Assembly: GCA_943787295.1 (NCBI GenBank)
Contig: CALSLW010000002.1
Span: 524,189-588,188 of the forward strand
Direction of reading: 5' to 3'
Length of the DNA: 64,000 nucleotides
Source of the DNA: an uncultured Flavobacteriaceae bacterium
Lineage (GTDB): Bacteria; Bacteroidota; Bacteroidia; Flavobacteriales; Flavobacteriaceae
Made by a program: the position numbers and the translations under genes. Position 1 is the stretch's first letter. Each line of letters opens with the position of its first letter. The notes beneath the pieces are model-generated. The model had not been told where the DNA came from. It did no database searches and was given only the letters and a program-made list of their open reading frames with translations. Positions 18,342 to 27,474 of this stretch are shown one piece after another.

Positions 18342-19228
18342 TTACGAAGATAAGGATAGTAGGTATTTTTTTGGAGTGGTGCCATATTTCTTTTTAAAGG
18401 CAGCGATAAAATGACTTGCAGTTGAGTAGCCTATTTTTAAGCCTACCTCATTTACATTGTATTTCCCCGATTCAAGCATTCGTCTTGCCTCTTCCATTTT
18501 ATGCGACAATAAATAGCCATAAACCGTATCGCCATAGAGCTGTTTAAAGCCTTCTTTTAACTTGCTTAAACTTAGCTCGATCTCCTCAGACAATTCTTGT
18601 AAAGAGGGGGGTTCTGCCATGTGGGTTAAAATTATTTCTTTAGCTTGCCTAATCTTGCGCACATTTTCCTCGTCGACTAAAAATGGACATTGTTCACTGT
18701 TCGCATCCTCGCTCTTTATTAAAATAAAGACTTAACAATTCATACACCTTCCCTTTGAGGTAAAGGGCCTGCATAGAGGGGTGAACATTTGCACTTAAAA
18801 TTTGACTCAACACCACCGCCATACTGGGGGTAATAATTGAAGTATCATAGTACTTTTTAGTTAAATTATCTGGACTCAAAAAGTGGATATGGTCAGCGTC
18901 TTGAGAAAACAAACTGTGAAACTTTTTGATAGAAATAACTACACTCACCAGCCATGCATTAGGAGCTAACTTTAAATCCATGGGTAAATCTCGCTGGGGG
19001 TTAAACAACAAGATGTTGTTTTCTTCTTCTACCGGAAAGCTGTAATTCCCATCGTTAAAAAGAAAATTCACCGCGGCCTTTTGTACAGAAATGAAACTGA
19101 ATAAAACTGCTACTCATCTCTCGAGTTTCACGAATAACCGCTGCACTATCATTTTGAAAACGCATCACAAAAAAGCCTTCTTCAATCTGGGTTAGCTTTG
19201 CTAAACTTTTATCGTTATTTTTATCCAT
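18342..19228 (-). pseudogene. AraC family transcriptional regulator, interrupted by two frameshifts
   Basis: N-terminal sensor part: MDKNNDKSLAKLTQIEEGF then SSFIQFHFCTKGRGEF. A shift at about 19065 (a T run) leads to NDGNYSFPVEEENNILLFN. A second at about 18710 leads to NSEQCPFLVDEENVRKI and the two helix-turn-helix motifs (MAEPPSLQELSEEIELS; YNVNEVGLKIGYSTASHF) ending [11 protein letters not shown]. Joined, it is about 295 residues, normal for an AraC regulator. The frame is open to a GTG at 19291. It is divergent to hemA and upstream of hemH, so control of the heme genes is likely. Confidence 0.85.
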
Positions 19229-19311
19229 CGAAAAGGAGATTTGCTTATTTAGAATAGTTCTTAATAGGTTAGGTTGAGCCTTCTTAAACACTTGTTTTTG
19301 TTGAATTTAGT

Positions 19312-19319
19312 CAAAAATA
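19312..19319 (-). promoter_or_regulatory. Promoter -7 element of araC-hemH
   Basis: TATTTTTG on the minus strand (TAnnTTTG). One copy of the 10-bp direct repeat ends 8 bases upstream of it, placing a bound regulator within the -33/-7 spacer, which would suit autorepression. Confidence 0.5.
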
Positions 19320-19327
19320 ATCGCTTT

Positions 19328-19358
19328 GCGTTACTTTCTCTACTTTTAGCGTTACTTT
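19328..19358. promoter_or_regulatory. Candidate AraC-type operator: two GCGTTACTTT repeats 21 bp apart
   Basis: GCGTTACTTT occurs at 19328-19337 and again, identical, at 19349-19358. The start-to-start distance of 21 bp is two helical turns, the classic spacing of direct half-sites for AraC-family proteins. The second copy lies at the -33 position of the hemA promoter, where an activator would contact RNA polymerase. Confidence 0.6.
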
Positions 19359-19375
19359 TTTTCTCTGGCGTCCTT

Positions 19376-19383
19376 TATTTTTG
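19376..19383 (+). promoter_or_regulatory. Promoter -7 element of hemA
   Basis: TATTTTTG, 21 bases before the hemA ATG. The -33 position has no TTG and is instead occupied by the second GCGTTACTTT copy, consistent with an activator-dependent promoter. Confidence 0.55.
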
Positions 19384-19404
19384 TATCGGATTTAGATTTG
19401 ATAC

Positions 19405-20657
19405 ATGAAGGTAGATTCTACTACACACCATTTTTATACCATTGGCATAAGCTATAAAACTGCTAACCTTAATACAAGGGGGAAGTTTAGCTTGAGCAAT
19501 GAGCAATGTTTAAGCCTTCTCAAGGAAGCCAAAGAAAAAGGCATCAAGAAATCTTGATCAACACCACTTGCAATAGGACAGAAATCTATGCCTATGCAGA
19601 ACATCCTTATCAAATCATCAAATTACTTTGTGCCCATTCTGGGGGGGAGTTAAGTGTTTTTGAACAACTAGGATTTATTTTAAAGAACGAAGAAGCCATT
19701 CATCACATCTTTAAAGTAGGAACAGGATTAGACTCGCAAATTCTTAGGGGATTTTGAAATCATCGGTCAACTAAAGCAAGGCTTTTATCGTTCTAAAAAA
19801 TTAGGCCTAGTCAATGGCTTTTCAGAACGCCTAGTCAATGCGGTTATTCAAGCGAGTAAACGCATCAAAACAGAAACTAAAATTTCGACTGGAGCGACAT
19901 CCTGTCGCTTTTGCTTCGGTGCAATATATCATTCAGAATATTGAGGCAGTTTCCAGACAAGAACATTTTGCTGTTTGGCACCGGTAAAATAGGGAGAAAT
20001 ACTTGTGAGAATCTCATCAAACATACCGACAAATGATCATATTGTTTTGATCAACCGCACCCACGAAAAGGCAAAAAATATCGCAGGAAAATTCAATGTC
20101 CTGGTCAAAGAATACGGCGAATTACCCACAGAAATTCGCAAAGCAGATGTAATGATTGTCGCCACTGGCGCACAGCTTCCCACCGGTGGCGAAAGATATT
20201 ATACATACCGAGAAACCGCTGTTAATTTTGGATTTATCCATCCCCAGCAATGTGCATGAAAACGTAAAAAACTTAGAGCATGTAAAAGTGGTCAACCTTG
20301 ATACCCTCTCGCAGATTACCAACAAAACACTAGAAGAGCGCAAAAAGCATTTGCCCCATGCAGAAGAAATTCTTCGTGAAATTGAGGCAGAGTTTTCACA
20401 GTGGTTACACGACCGTCAATATGCCCCTACATTACGCGCTTTAAAAGCAAAACTAACGGCACAACAAACTGCCGAAATTAAAGCCCGAGAACGCAAACAA
20501 AACCTGCCAGAAGAAGCAACCCTAGTATCGGATCAAATGATCCAGAAAATCACAGGACAACTCGCTAATTTCCTCAAAGAAAACCCCACTAAAGCCACGT
20601 GACGCTTTAAATATTTTTAAAGACGTTTTTCAATTAGACCCCTCGCACCATGAATAG
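19405..20657 (+). pseudogene. hemA: Glutamyl-tRNA reductase, interrupted by about seven frameshifts
   Basis: Starts at ATG 19405 (MKVDSTTHHFYTIGISYKT). Reading across frames gives the catalytic motif INTTCNRTEIYAYAE, the region GLVNGFSERLVNA, the NADPH-binding LLFGTGKIGRNTCENL and the C-terminal helix FSQWLHDRQYAPTLRALKAK. Shifts are at about 19547, 19746, 19902, 19961, 20033, 20182 and 20599. The last removes the normal C-terminus, which continues in another frame as DVFQLDPSHHE with its stop at 20655-20657, 5 bases before hemC. Joined length (about 417) is normal. First enzyme of the C5 heme pathway. Confidence 0.88.
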
Positions 20658-20662
20658 GGTCT

Positions 20663-21566
20663 ATGCGCATAGGCACACGCGATAGCGCATTGGCCCTTTG
20701 GCAAGCAAACACCCTGCAAGAACGTTTGTTAGAATTAGGCATCACTGCAGAACTAGTTCCCATAAAAAGTCAGGGAGATCTCAATTTAAACCAACCCCTC
20801 TATGCGATGGGAATCACAGGGATTTTCACAAAATCCCTGGACATTGCACTGACTCAATAAAGACATCGATATCGCCATCCACAGCATGAAAGATGTCCCT
20901 ACTCAATTGCCCAAAGGGATTGTTCAAGCCGCTGTTTTAGAAAGAGGCCCAGTGGGAGATATCATGGTGTGGAAAAATAATATGGCTAAAGCCAAAGAGA
21001 CAAAGACCATCGCAACCGGCAGTCTTAGAAGAAAGGCACAATGGATGGCGGGAAACCCCCAAGACAAGATTGTTCCCTTAAGAGGAAACATTCAAACCCG
21101 CCTTAAAAAACTGCAAGAAGAAAATTGGGATGGCGCTATTTTTGCCGAAGCCGCCCTGCATCGACTAAATATTAAAGACGAAATCGTTGAGCCACTTAAC
21201 CATCTGTTACCCGCTCCAGCACAAGGGGCTTTAATGGTGGTATGTCGGTTAGAAAACGAAGATATCGCTCAGCAACTCACTTTACTCAATGACCGTGAAG
21301 CAGAGATTTGCACTCAGGTCGAACGCGATTTTTTAAGCACTCTAGAGGGAGGCTGTACCGCCCCCATAGGAGCATATGCTTATTGCGAAAAAGATACCGT
21401 CCATTTTAAGGGAGGACTATATTCTTTAGAAAGAAGCAGTTCGCAAGAAATTAAAAAGAGTTTCCCTAAAAAAGAGACAGATAAAATGGGGGCGATACTC
21501 GCCAAAGCATTACTCCAACAAGGGGGAGACATATTGATGAAAGAATTCAAAAAAGGGCATGCATAA
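20663..21566 (+). pseudogene. hemC: Porphobilinogen deaminase (hydroxymethylbilane synthase), one frameshift
   Basis: MRIGTRDSALALWQAN begins at 20663. The frame breaks after TKSLDIAL at about 20853 and resumes with NKDIDIAIHSMKDVPTQLP. The cofactor-binding cysteine is in LEGGCTAPIGAYA, and ATGSLRRKAQ is the conserved substrate region. Joined product about 301 residues, normal length. It polymerises four porphobilinogen units. The single shift is beside ACTCAATAAAG; correcting one base restores the protein. It overlaps hemD by 8 bases. Confidence 0.9.
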
Positions 21567-22218
21567 CATTAGACTTTTATCGACTAAATGTTTGCCTATT
21601 GATCAGCAAAATAGATTGATCCAAACTGGGGTGAGTTATAGCTGTTGGGACTTTATATCAACTACTGCAAAAGATTTTGACGCTAACATAGACAATAAAT
21701 CGCTCATCTTTAGCTCTCAAAATGCGGTTAAAGCTGTCTTTAATCAATTCCGCGATAGCGCAAATAATTGCTATTGTGTGGGAGAAAAAACCCAAAAGAT
21801 TTTAGAAGAAAATGGTCAAAAAGTGGTCAAAATGGCTCAAAATTCGTCCATTTTAGTTGATTTTATCCTAAAAAACGCTAAAAACGAGTCATTTTTGTTT
21901 TTTACCGGAAACCGCAGAATGCCCATAATCGAAACGGCATTTGCCCAAGAAAAAAGACCGCTAGAAGTTGTCGAGACTTATACAACTATCGAACAACCGA
22001 AAGCCATAGGGAATTATGACGCTGTCCTTTTTTACAGCCCTTCTGGCGTCGAAAGCTATTTACAAAACAACAGCCTTGCGCAAGTCACCAGTTTTGCCTT
22101 AGGCGAAACAACCGCGCAAAGCCTTCAACTACATACCGATAACATTATCACAGCGAGCCAGCCCACCATTGAGCATTTAATTGCCGCTGTTAGAAAATAC
22201 ACCACAACACTAGCATGA
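21559..22218 (+). CDS. hemD: Uroporphyrinogen-III synthase
   Basis: 219 residues, poorly conserved like all HemD proteins but with the two-domain pattern: [16 protein letters not shown] (first domain), FFTGNRRM, and [16 protein letters not shown] (second domain). Closes and rearranges hydroxymethylbilane into uroporphyrinogen III. It overlaps hemC by 8 bases and hemE by 4, so position in the operon supports the call strongly. Confidence 0.88.
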   Translation: MHNIRLLSTKCLPIDQQNRLIQTGVSYSCWDFISTTAKDFDANIDNKSLIFSSQNAVKAVFNQFRDSANNCYCVGEKTQKILEENGQKVVKMAQNSSILVDFILKNAKNESFLFFTGNRRMPIIETAFAQEKRPLEVVETYTTIEQPKAIGNYDAVLFYSPSGVESYLQNNSLAQVTSFALGETTAQSLQLHTDNIITASQPTIEHLIAAVRKYTTTLA

Positions 22219-23240
22219 TACAAAACGATTTATTATTACGCGCTTTAAAAGGAGAAACGGTTGAACGACCGCCCGTATGGATGATGCGTCAAGCAGGAAG
22301 ATACCTTCCAGATTTCATGAAGCTCAAAGCAAAATATGACTTCTTTACCCGCTGTCAAACCCCAGAACTAGCGACAGAAATCACCATCATGCCCATTGAT
22401 CAAATCGGGACAGATGCCGCTATTCTCTTTAGTGATATTTTAGTAGTGCTTCAAGCCATGAATATCGAAGTAGAAATGAAACCAGAAGTGGGGCCATGGA
22501 TCCCTACACCCATTCGTTCAGAAAAAGAACTCAATGAAGTAATTGTCCCCGATGCTGAAGTCGCTTTAGACTATGTAATCGATGCGGTTAAAATGACCAA
22601 ACAAGCCTTGAACAAGCGCGTTCCTTTAATCGGTTTTGCGGGGTCACCCTGGACATTGTTGTGTTATGCCGTTCAAGGGCAAGGCTCAAAAAACTTTGAC
22701 ATAGCAAAAGCCTTTTGCTTTAGTCAACCCGAACTAGCCCACCGCTTATTACAAATGATTACAGATACCACCATCGATTATCTTAAAGCAAAAGTAGCTG
22801 CGGGAGTAGATGCCGTTCAACTCTTTGATTCCTGGGGAGGATTACTTTCTCCAGACGATTACAATATCTTCTCTTGGCCTTATATCCAGCAAATCGTTAC
22901 GGCTTTAAAAGACGATATCCCCGTGATTGTCTTTGGGAAAGGCTGTTGGTTTGCCCTACACGATATGGCAAAATCAGGTGCTTCAGCACTAGGCGTTGAT
23001 TGGACCTGTTCTGCTCGCAATGCGCGTTACCTCTCTGGAGGTCAAATTACCTTACAAGGAAATTTTGACCCATCGCGTTTGCTCTCTCCTATCCCCACCA
23101 TTAAAAGCGAAGTCAAGAAAATGATTGACGGCTTTGGAAAAGATCGCTATATCGTAAACCTAGGTCATGGAATTTTACCCAATATCCCCGTTGATCACGC
23201 CCAGGCTTTTGTCGATGCAGTAAAAGAATATAAAGTTTAA
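22215..23240 (+). CDS. hemE: Uroporphyrinogen decarboxylase
   Basis: 341 residues. N-terminal signature [15 protein letters not shown], then [10 protein letters not shown] (catalytic Asp), [26 protein letters not shown] and [10 protein letters not shown]. Removes four acetate carboxyls from uroporphyrinogen III to give coproporphyrinogen III. Start overlaps the hemD stop (ATGA). Intact in one frame, unlike hemA and hemC just upstream. Confidence 0.96.
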   Translation: MIQNDLLLRALKGETVERPPVWMMRQAGRYLPDFMKLKAKYDFFTRCQTPELATEITIMPIDQIGTDAAILFSDILVVLQAMNIEVEMKPEVGPWIPTPIRSEKELNEVIVPDAEVALDYVIDAVKMTKQALNKRVPLIGFAGSPWTLLCYAVQGQGSKNFDIAKAFCFSQPELAHRLLQMITDTTIDYLKAKVAAGVDAVQLFDSWGGLLSPDDYNIFSWPYIQQIVTALKDDIPVIVFGKGCWFALHDMAKSGASALGVDWTCSARNARYLSGGQITLQGNFDPSRLLSPIPTIKSEVKKMIDGFGKDRYIVNLGHGILPNIPVDHAQAFVDAVKEYKV

Positions 23241-23243
23241 ATC

Positions 23244-24152
23244 ATGCGCACCCAATTTTACAAGTACATCTGTGACCTACAAGACACCATTACTGCTGCC
23301 ATTGAAAAAGTAGATGGCCAAGCCAGCTTTCAAGAAGACCTTTGGGATCGTCCAGAAGGTGGCGGTGGCCGCACTCGAGTAATTGAAAACGGTGCTGTTT
23401 TTGAAAAAGGAGGCGTCAATATTTCTGGGGTTCATGGGACCTTACCCGCTACCATGCAAACGCATTTTAATGTCAGTGAGGCTTCTTTTTATGCCTGTGG
23501 CTTAAGTCTAGTTCTCCACCCTAAAAATCCTTTGGCTCCCACAGTTCATGCTAACTGGCGTTATTTTGAATTGTATGATGCAAATGGAGAAATCGCCGAT
23601 CAATGGTTTGGCGGAGGCCTTGATTTAACCCCCTATTATCTTTTTGAAGAAGATGCCATACACTTTCATCAAACGTGTAAAGATGCATGCGATCGACATG
23701 ATCCTTCTTTCTATGCAACCTATAAAAAACGCTGTGACGAATATTTCTGGAACGCCCATCGAGACGAAGCCCGTGGTTTAGGAGGGCTGTTTTTTGACTA
23801 CCTAAAACCACAACAAAAAAGCATGGAAGAATGGTATACTTTTGTGACAGACGTGGCCAATCATTTTCTCACCGCCTATGTTCCCATTATTGAAAGAAGA
23901 AAAGACCTTCCCTATACAGAAGCGCAACGCAACTGGCAAGAAATTCGACGTGGACGCTATGTAGAGTTCAATCTTGTTCACGATAAAGGAACCTTGTTTG
24001 GCCTAAAGACAAATGGCCGTATTGAAAGTATTTTGATGAGCCTGCCCCCACAGGTACAATGGAAATACAATCATGATCCCGAAGCAAATTCTCCAGAAGA
24101 AGAGCTCATCAAAGTATTGAAACAGCCTAAAAATTGGGTCGAACTAAAATAG
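23244..24152 (+). CDS. hemF: Oxygen-dependent coproporphyrinogen-III oxidase
   Basis: 302 residues. Signatures: WDRPEGGGGRTRVIENG, GVHGTLPA, WFGGGLDLTPYYLFEED, FHQTCKDACDRH and NLVHDKGTLFGLKTNGRIES. Converts coproporphyrinogen III to protoporphyrinogen IX using oxygen, so the organism makes heme aerobically. It follows hemE by 3 bases. Its product is the substrate of the HemJ encoded leftward. Confidence 0.96.
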   Translation: MRTQFYKYICDLQDTITAAIEKVDGQASFQEDLWDRPEGGGGRTRVIENGAVFEKGGVNISGVHGTLPATMQTHFNVSEASFYACGLSLVLHPKNPLAPTVHANWRYFELYDANGEIADQWFGGGLDLTPYYLFEEDAIHFHQTCKDACDRHDPSFYATYKKRCDEYFWNAHRDEARGLGGLFFDYLKPQQKSMEEWYTFVTDVANHFLTAYVPIIERRKDLPYTEAQRNWQEIRRGRYVEFNLVHDKGTLFGLKTNGRIESILMSLPPQVQWKYNHDPEANSPEEELIKVLKQPKNWVELK

Positions 24153-24182
24153 ATTCTTTATCTTGATTAAAAGTACAAAGAG

Positions 24183-25505
24183 ATGAGCACCTTATCTATA
24201 TTAATTGTCTTACCGCTCTTGATCATTTTTTCCTATGTGTTTGATATTATCGCACGGAAAACAAAATTTCCGGCAGTCATTCTATTGATGTTTACCGGGA
24301 TCAGCGTTCGATTAGCCACGACCATTTACGGCATAGATAATTTTGGTTTTTTAGATGGGCTTATTCCTGTTTTAGGCACCATTGGTTTAATTCTGATTGT
24401 TTTAGAAGGAGCCCTTGAACTCAATATTACAGTAGATAAACTAGCCGTAATTATCAAAGGATTTCTCGCCGCTGGGCTTATTTTAATTCTTAATGTTATC
24501 GTGATTAGTCTGGCTTTTGAACACCTCTTAGGCATGTCTCATCAAGCAGCGATAATTTATGCGACACCTCTTTCGATTATTAGTAGTGCGGTAGCCATTC
24601 CCTCTAGTGCAGGATTGAGACAACAAGAAAAAGAGTTTGTGGTTTATGAGTCCACCTTTTCAGACATATTAGGGATCATGTTATTTAATTATGCAATTCG
24701 GCAGTTTGAAACCAATCAATCTTTAGTTAGTCCAGAATCCCTTATCGCTTTAGGTCTTCAAATACTAGGGGTCATTATAGTCTCTTTGTTCATCACTTTT
24801 TGTCTGTTTCAATTGCTACAAAAAATTGAACATCACGTAAAGTTCTTCCTCATTTTAGCCCTACTGATCTTAGTCTACGCCTTTGGGAAATTCTTTCATC
24901 TTCCTGCCTTAGTTACCATTTTTATCTTTGGCTTATTTTTAAGCAATGTAAAGGCCTTATTGCCAGGGTTTTTAAAAAGGCGCCTTGACTTAGAAGAAAC
25001 CGAAAAAGGCTTACACGAGTTTCATATTTTAACCGCTGAATCCACTTTTTTAGTCAAAACCTTTTTCTTTCTTTTCTTTGGATTCTCCATTAAAATAACA
25101 GACTTTACTTCAATAGAACCCTTTGTTTATGGCTTGGTTATTTTTGGGGTCATGTGGGCATTGCGCTATGCCTATTTTACAATAACTACCTTTAAGTTAA
25201 GTCCTTCCCCTTTAGTGTTTATTTCACCTCGTGGCTTGATTAGTATCCTTTTATTTCTTCAAATTGCAGAAGTTGAATTTTTAGGCGAAGCCAAAGTATT
25301 GATCGACGAAAAAGTTCTTTTAGTCGTCATTCTTGTCTCGATGCTCGTCATGACAAGAGGTACCATGAAAAAAGAAACCACACTCCCTGAAGAAATTATA
25401 CTTCCCGAAGTGCAAGATACACTCCCGCCAGATCAAACAACAGCGCTTCCCCCAGAAGAAAACAATCAAGATAACATCCTGCCTACAGAAGAAGAAACCC
25501 TATAA
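24183..25505 (+). CDS. Cation:proton antiporter (CPA family)
   Basis: 440 residues, about 12 membrane segments, ending in a short acidic, Pro/Glu-rich tail (about 400-440). TPLSIISSAVAIPSSAG and YESTFSDILGIMLFNY carry the discontinuous-helix and acidic ion-site pattern of Na+/H+ or K+/H+ antiporters. It lies between hemF and hemB with gaps of 30 and 4 bases, so it is probably co-transcribed with heme genes, though a link to heme is not evident from sequence. Confidence 0.85.
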   Translation: MSTLSILIVLPLLIIFSYVFDIIARKTKFPAVILLMFTGISVRLATTIYGIDNFGFLDGLIPVLGTIGLILIVLEGALELNITVDKLAVIIKGFLAAGLILILNVIVISLAFEHLLGMSHQAAIIYATPLSIISSAVAIPSSAGLRQQEKEFVVYESTFSDILGIMLFNYAIRQFETNQSLVSPESLIALGLQILGVIIVSLFITFCLFQLLQKIEHHVKFFLILALLILVYAFGKFFHLPALVTIFIFGLFLSNVKALLPGFLKRRLDLEETEKGLHEFHILTAESTFLVKTFFFLFFGFSIKITDFTSIEPFVYGLVIFGVMWALRYAYFTITTFKLSPSPLVFISPRGLISILLFLQIAEVEFLGEAKVLIDEKVLLVVILVSMLVMTRGTMKKETTLPEEIILPEVQDTLPPDQTTALPPEENNQDNILPTEEETL

Positions 25506-25509
25506 AGAA

Positions 25510-26487
25510 ATGTATCCGTTAAAACGCAATAGAAGATTAAGAACCAGTGCTGCTGTTAGAAGCCTTGTACGCGAACAAAACCTTAGTATAGACGATTTTA
25601 TTGTCCCCCTATTTGTAGTCGAGGGAAGCAATATCAAAGAAGAAATCCCCTCTATGCCTGATTATTATCGCATGAGTTTAGATTTAGTCGTTGAGGAGGT
25701 TAAATCCATATGGGATTTAGGCTTAAAAAGTGTTTTACTTTTTGTAAAAGTGCCAGATCTCTTAAAAGACAACAAAGGCACCGAAGCTTTAAATCCAAAA
25801 GGCTTGATGCAGCTTGCCATACAAACCGTAAAAAAAGCCTGTCCTGAGATGCTGGTCATGACCGATATTGCCTTAGACCCTTATTCTTCTTATGGACACG
25901 ATGGAATTGTTCAAGAGGGCATCATTCTCAATGATCCCACCAAAGAAGTTTTGGCCAGGATGGCCTTATCACATGCCCAAGCAGGAGCTGATTTTGTGGC
26001 TCCTAGTGATATGATGGACGGTCGTGTAGAACACATTAGAGAATTACTAGAAGCAGAAGGTTTTCATCACACCGGTATCATGAGCTACAGTGCGAAATAT
26101 GCCTCTTCTTTTTATGGCCCTTTTCGCGATGCCTTAGACTCGGCCCCAGGTTTTGGGGACAAAAAAACCTATCAAATGGATTTTCACAACCGCAAAGAAG
26201 CCATAAGCGAAACCTTACTCGATATAGAAGAAGGCGCAGATATCGTGATGGTAAAACCTGGGATTGCCTATTTAGATATCATTCGAGACCTCGCTGAACA
26301 AATTGAAACCCCCATTGCGGCCTATCAAGTGAGTGGAGAATATGCGATGTTAAAAGCTGCCGCCGCAAAAGGTTGGATCGATTATGATGCAATTGTCTAC
26401 GAACAACTAATCGCTTTTAAACGTGCTGGAGCCTCATTAATAGCCACTTATACCGCTAAAGACGCTGCACGTATTTTAGGCGCATAA
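25510..26487 (+). CDS. hemB: Delta-aminolevulinic acid dehydratase (porphobilinogen synthase), Mg-type
   Basis: 325 residues, TIM barrel. Active-site lysines in MSYSAKYASSFYGPF and ADIVMVKPGIAYLDI. The metal loop reads TDIALDPYSSYGHDG: the cysteines of zinc-dependent HemB are replaced by Ala/Asp, so this belongs to the cysteine-less, Mg-dependent class. Condenses two aminolevulinate molecules to porphobilinogen. Last hem gene of the rightward operon, followed by a weak terminator-like hairpin. Confidence 0.96.
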   Translation: MYPLKRNRRLRTSAAVRSLVREQNLSIDDFIVPLFVVEGSNIKEEIPSMPDYYRMSLDLVVEEVKSIWDLGLKSVLLFVKVPDLLKDNKGTEALNPKGLMQLAIQTVKKACPEMLVMTDIALDPYSSYGHDGIVQEGIILNDPTKEVLARMALSHAQAGADFVAPSDMMDGRVEHIRELLEAEGFHHTGIMSYSAKYASSFYGPFRDALDSAPGFGDKKTYQMDFHNRKEAISETLLDIEEGADIVMVKPGIAYLDIIRDLAEQIETPIAAYQVSGEYAMLKAAAAKGWIDYDAIVYEQLIAFKRAGASLIATYTAKDAARILGA

Positions 26488-26498
26488 ATTATTAAGGC

Positions 26499-26516
26499 AC
26501 CGTTTTTGCGGTTTTT
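26499..26516 (+). terminator. Possible terminator after hemB
   Basis: Short stem ACCG/CGGT with a 6-base loop followed by a T run, 12 bases past the hemB stop. The stem is weak, so read-through into the lipoprotein gene is possible. Confidence 0.35.
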
Positions 26517-26536
26517 GGATAAAAAAACAATTATCC

Positions 26537-27474
26537 ATGAAACGCCCTTTAATCATTTGGACCTGTTGTTTACTATTTCTCGCCTGTATCGGAGAAGACT
26601 TTGTAGACGACTATGTTGCTCCTAATTTAAGAATCACTAACGCTATTATTAGCATAAGAGAAGGCTTGAGTTATCAATTCGAAGCTCAGTTTTTTGATGA
26701 ATCGGGGAGAAAGGTGGACCAGCCTAGTCTTGAGTGGTCGGCAGTTCCTCCTACCGCAGTAGAAATCCAACCCAATGGAACGCTCAAAGCATTGAGCCCT
26801 GGCGATGTAATGCTCACTGTAAGGACTGTTGGATTATAAGGGAACCCTATTGAAGCCACTTTATCTTTTACGATTAGTCCCAAAGTGGTAACAGAAATTT
26901 CAACTGAAACCACCGAAACAACAACTAGCACTACAGACACAACTAGTTCTACCTCTGACACCTCAACGGCAACAACAGATACAACTAATAGTACATCAGA
27001 TACCTCAACAGCAACATCAGATAATTCAACGAGTACCTCTGATACAGCCAGTTCAACAACAGATACAACGACATCAACAACTACAGATAACGAAGAAAAC
27101 AATGGTGATGAGGATAACACTAATGGCGGTACAGATGATGGTATTGTCGTAGCGCCCCAATTTTTGAGGGACAAATTCGAACTACCTCAAGCTATACCTT
27201 AGAAGGAAATTTCCGTTATGAACACAACGGGACGCAAATCATCCTTAGCATAGATGACAGCTATCGGGCTTCTTCTTTACCGGGCTTATACCTTTATTTG
27301 ACAAACAATCCTAGTTCTCCCGAAGACGGTTATGAAGTAGGTGCCGTTAGTGTTTTCTCTGGGGCACACAGCTATAGTTTACCAGCCTCGATTGGGTTGA
27401 TGGATTATAAATATCTTCTCTACTGGTGTAAACCTTTTCGTGTAAAAGTAGGTGACGCACAAATCTTTGACTAA
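26537..27474 (+). pseudogene. Lipoprotein with Ig-like domain, Ser/Thr/Asp linker and DM13-like domain, frame-disrupted
   Basis: A lipoprotein signal (LIIWTCCLLFLACIGED) precedes a BIG2-like domain (ITNAIISIREGLSYQFEAQF..LKALSPGDVMLTV). An in-frame TAA at 26837 interrupts it. One G removed and one added nearby would read VDYKGNPIEATL, suggesting paired indels. A linker of about 50 Ser/Thr/Asp residues follows. At about 27170 another shift leads to SLPGLYLYLTNNP..YKYLLYWCKPFRVKVGDAQIF, matching the DM13 pattern including the conserved Cys. The family is thought to take part in electron transfer. Stop TAA overlaps the next ATG. Probably about 312 residues. Confidence 0.75.

Noticed and set aside
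19405-20657. Programmed ribosomal frameshifting in hemA/hemH
   Set aside because: There are many shifts in both directions, without a common slippery site or stimulatory structure, and hemA is not known to use it.
26880-27090. Short tandem-like DNA repeats that might suggest a CRISPR or VNTR
   Set aside because: They are degenerate Ser/Thr/Asp codon repeats in a reading frame with no regular repeat-spacer unit. No CRISPR array or cas gene is present in the window.
26686-27174. Long minus-strand ORF rich in Val/Ser opposite the lipoprotein linker
   Set aside because: It is the shadow of the repetitive Ser/Thr/Asp codons; composition is artificial and it has no start context or homology.
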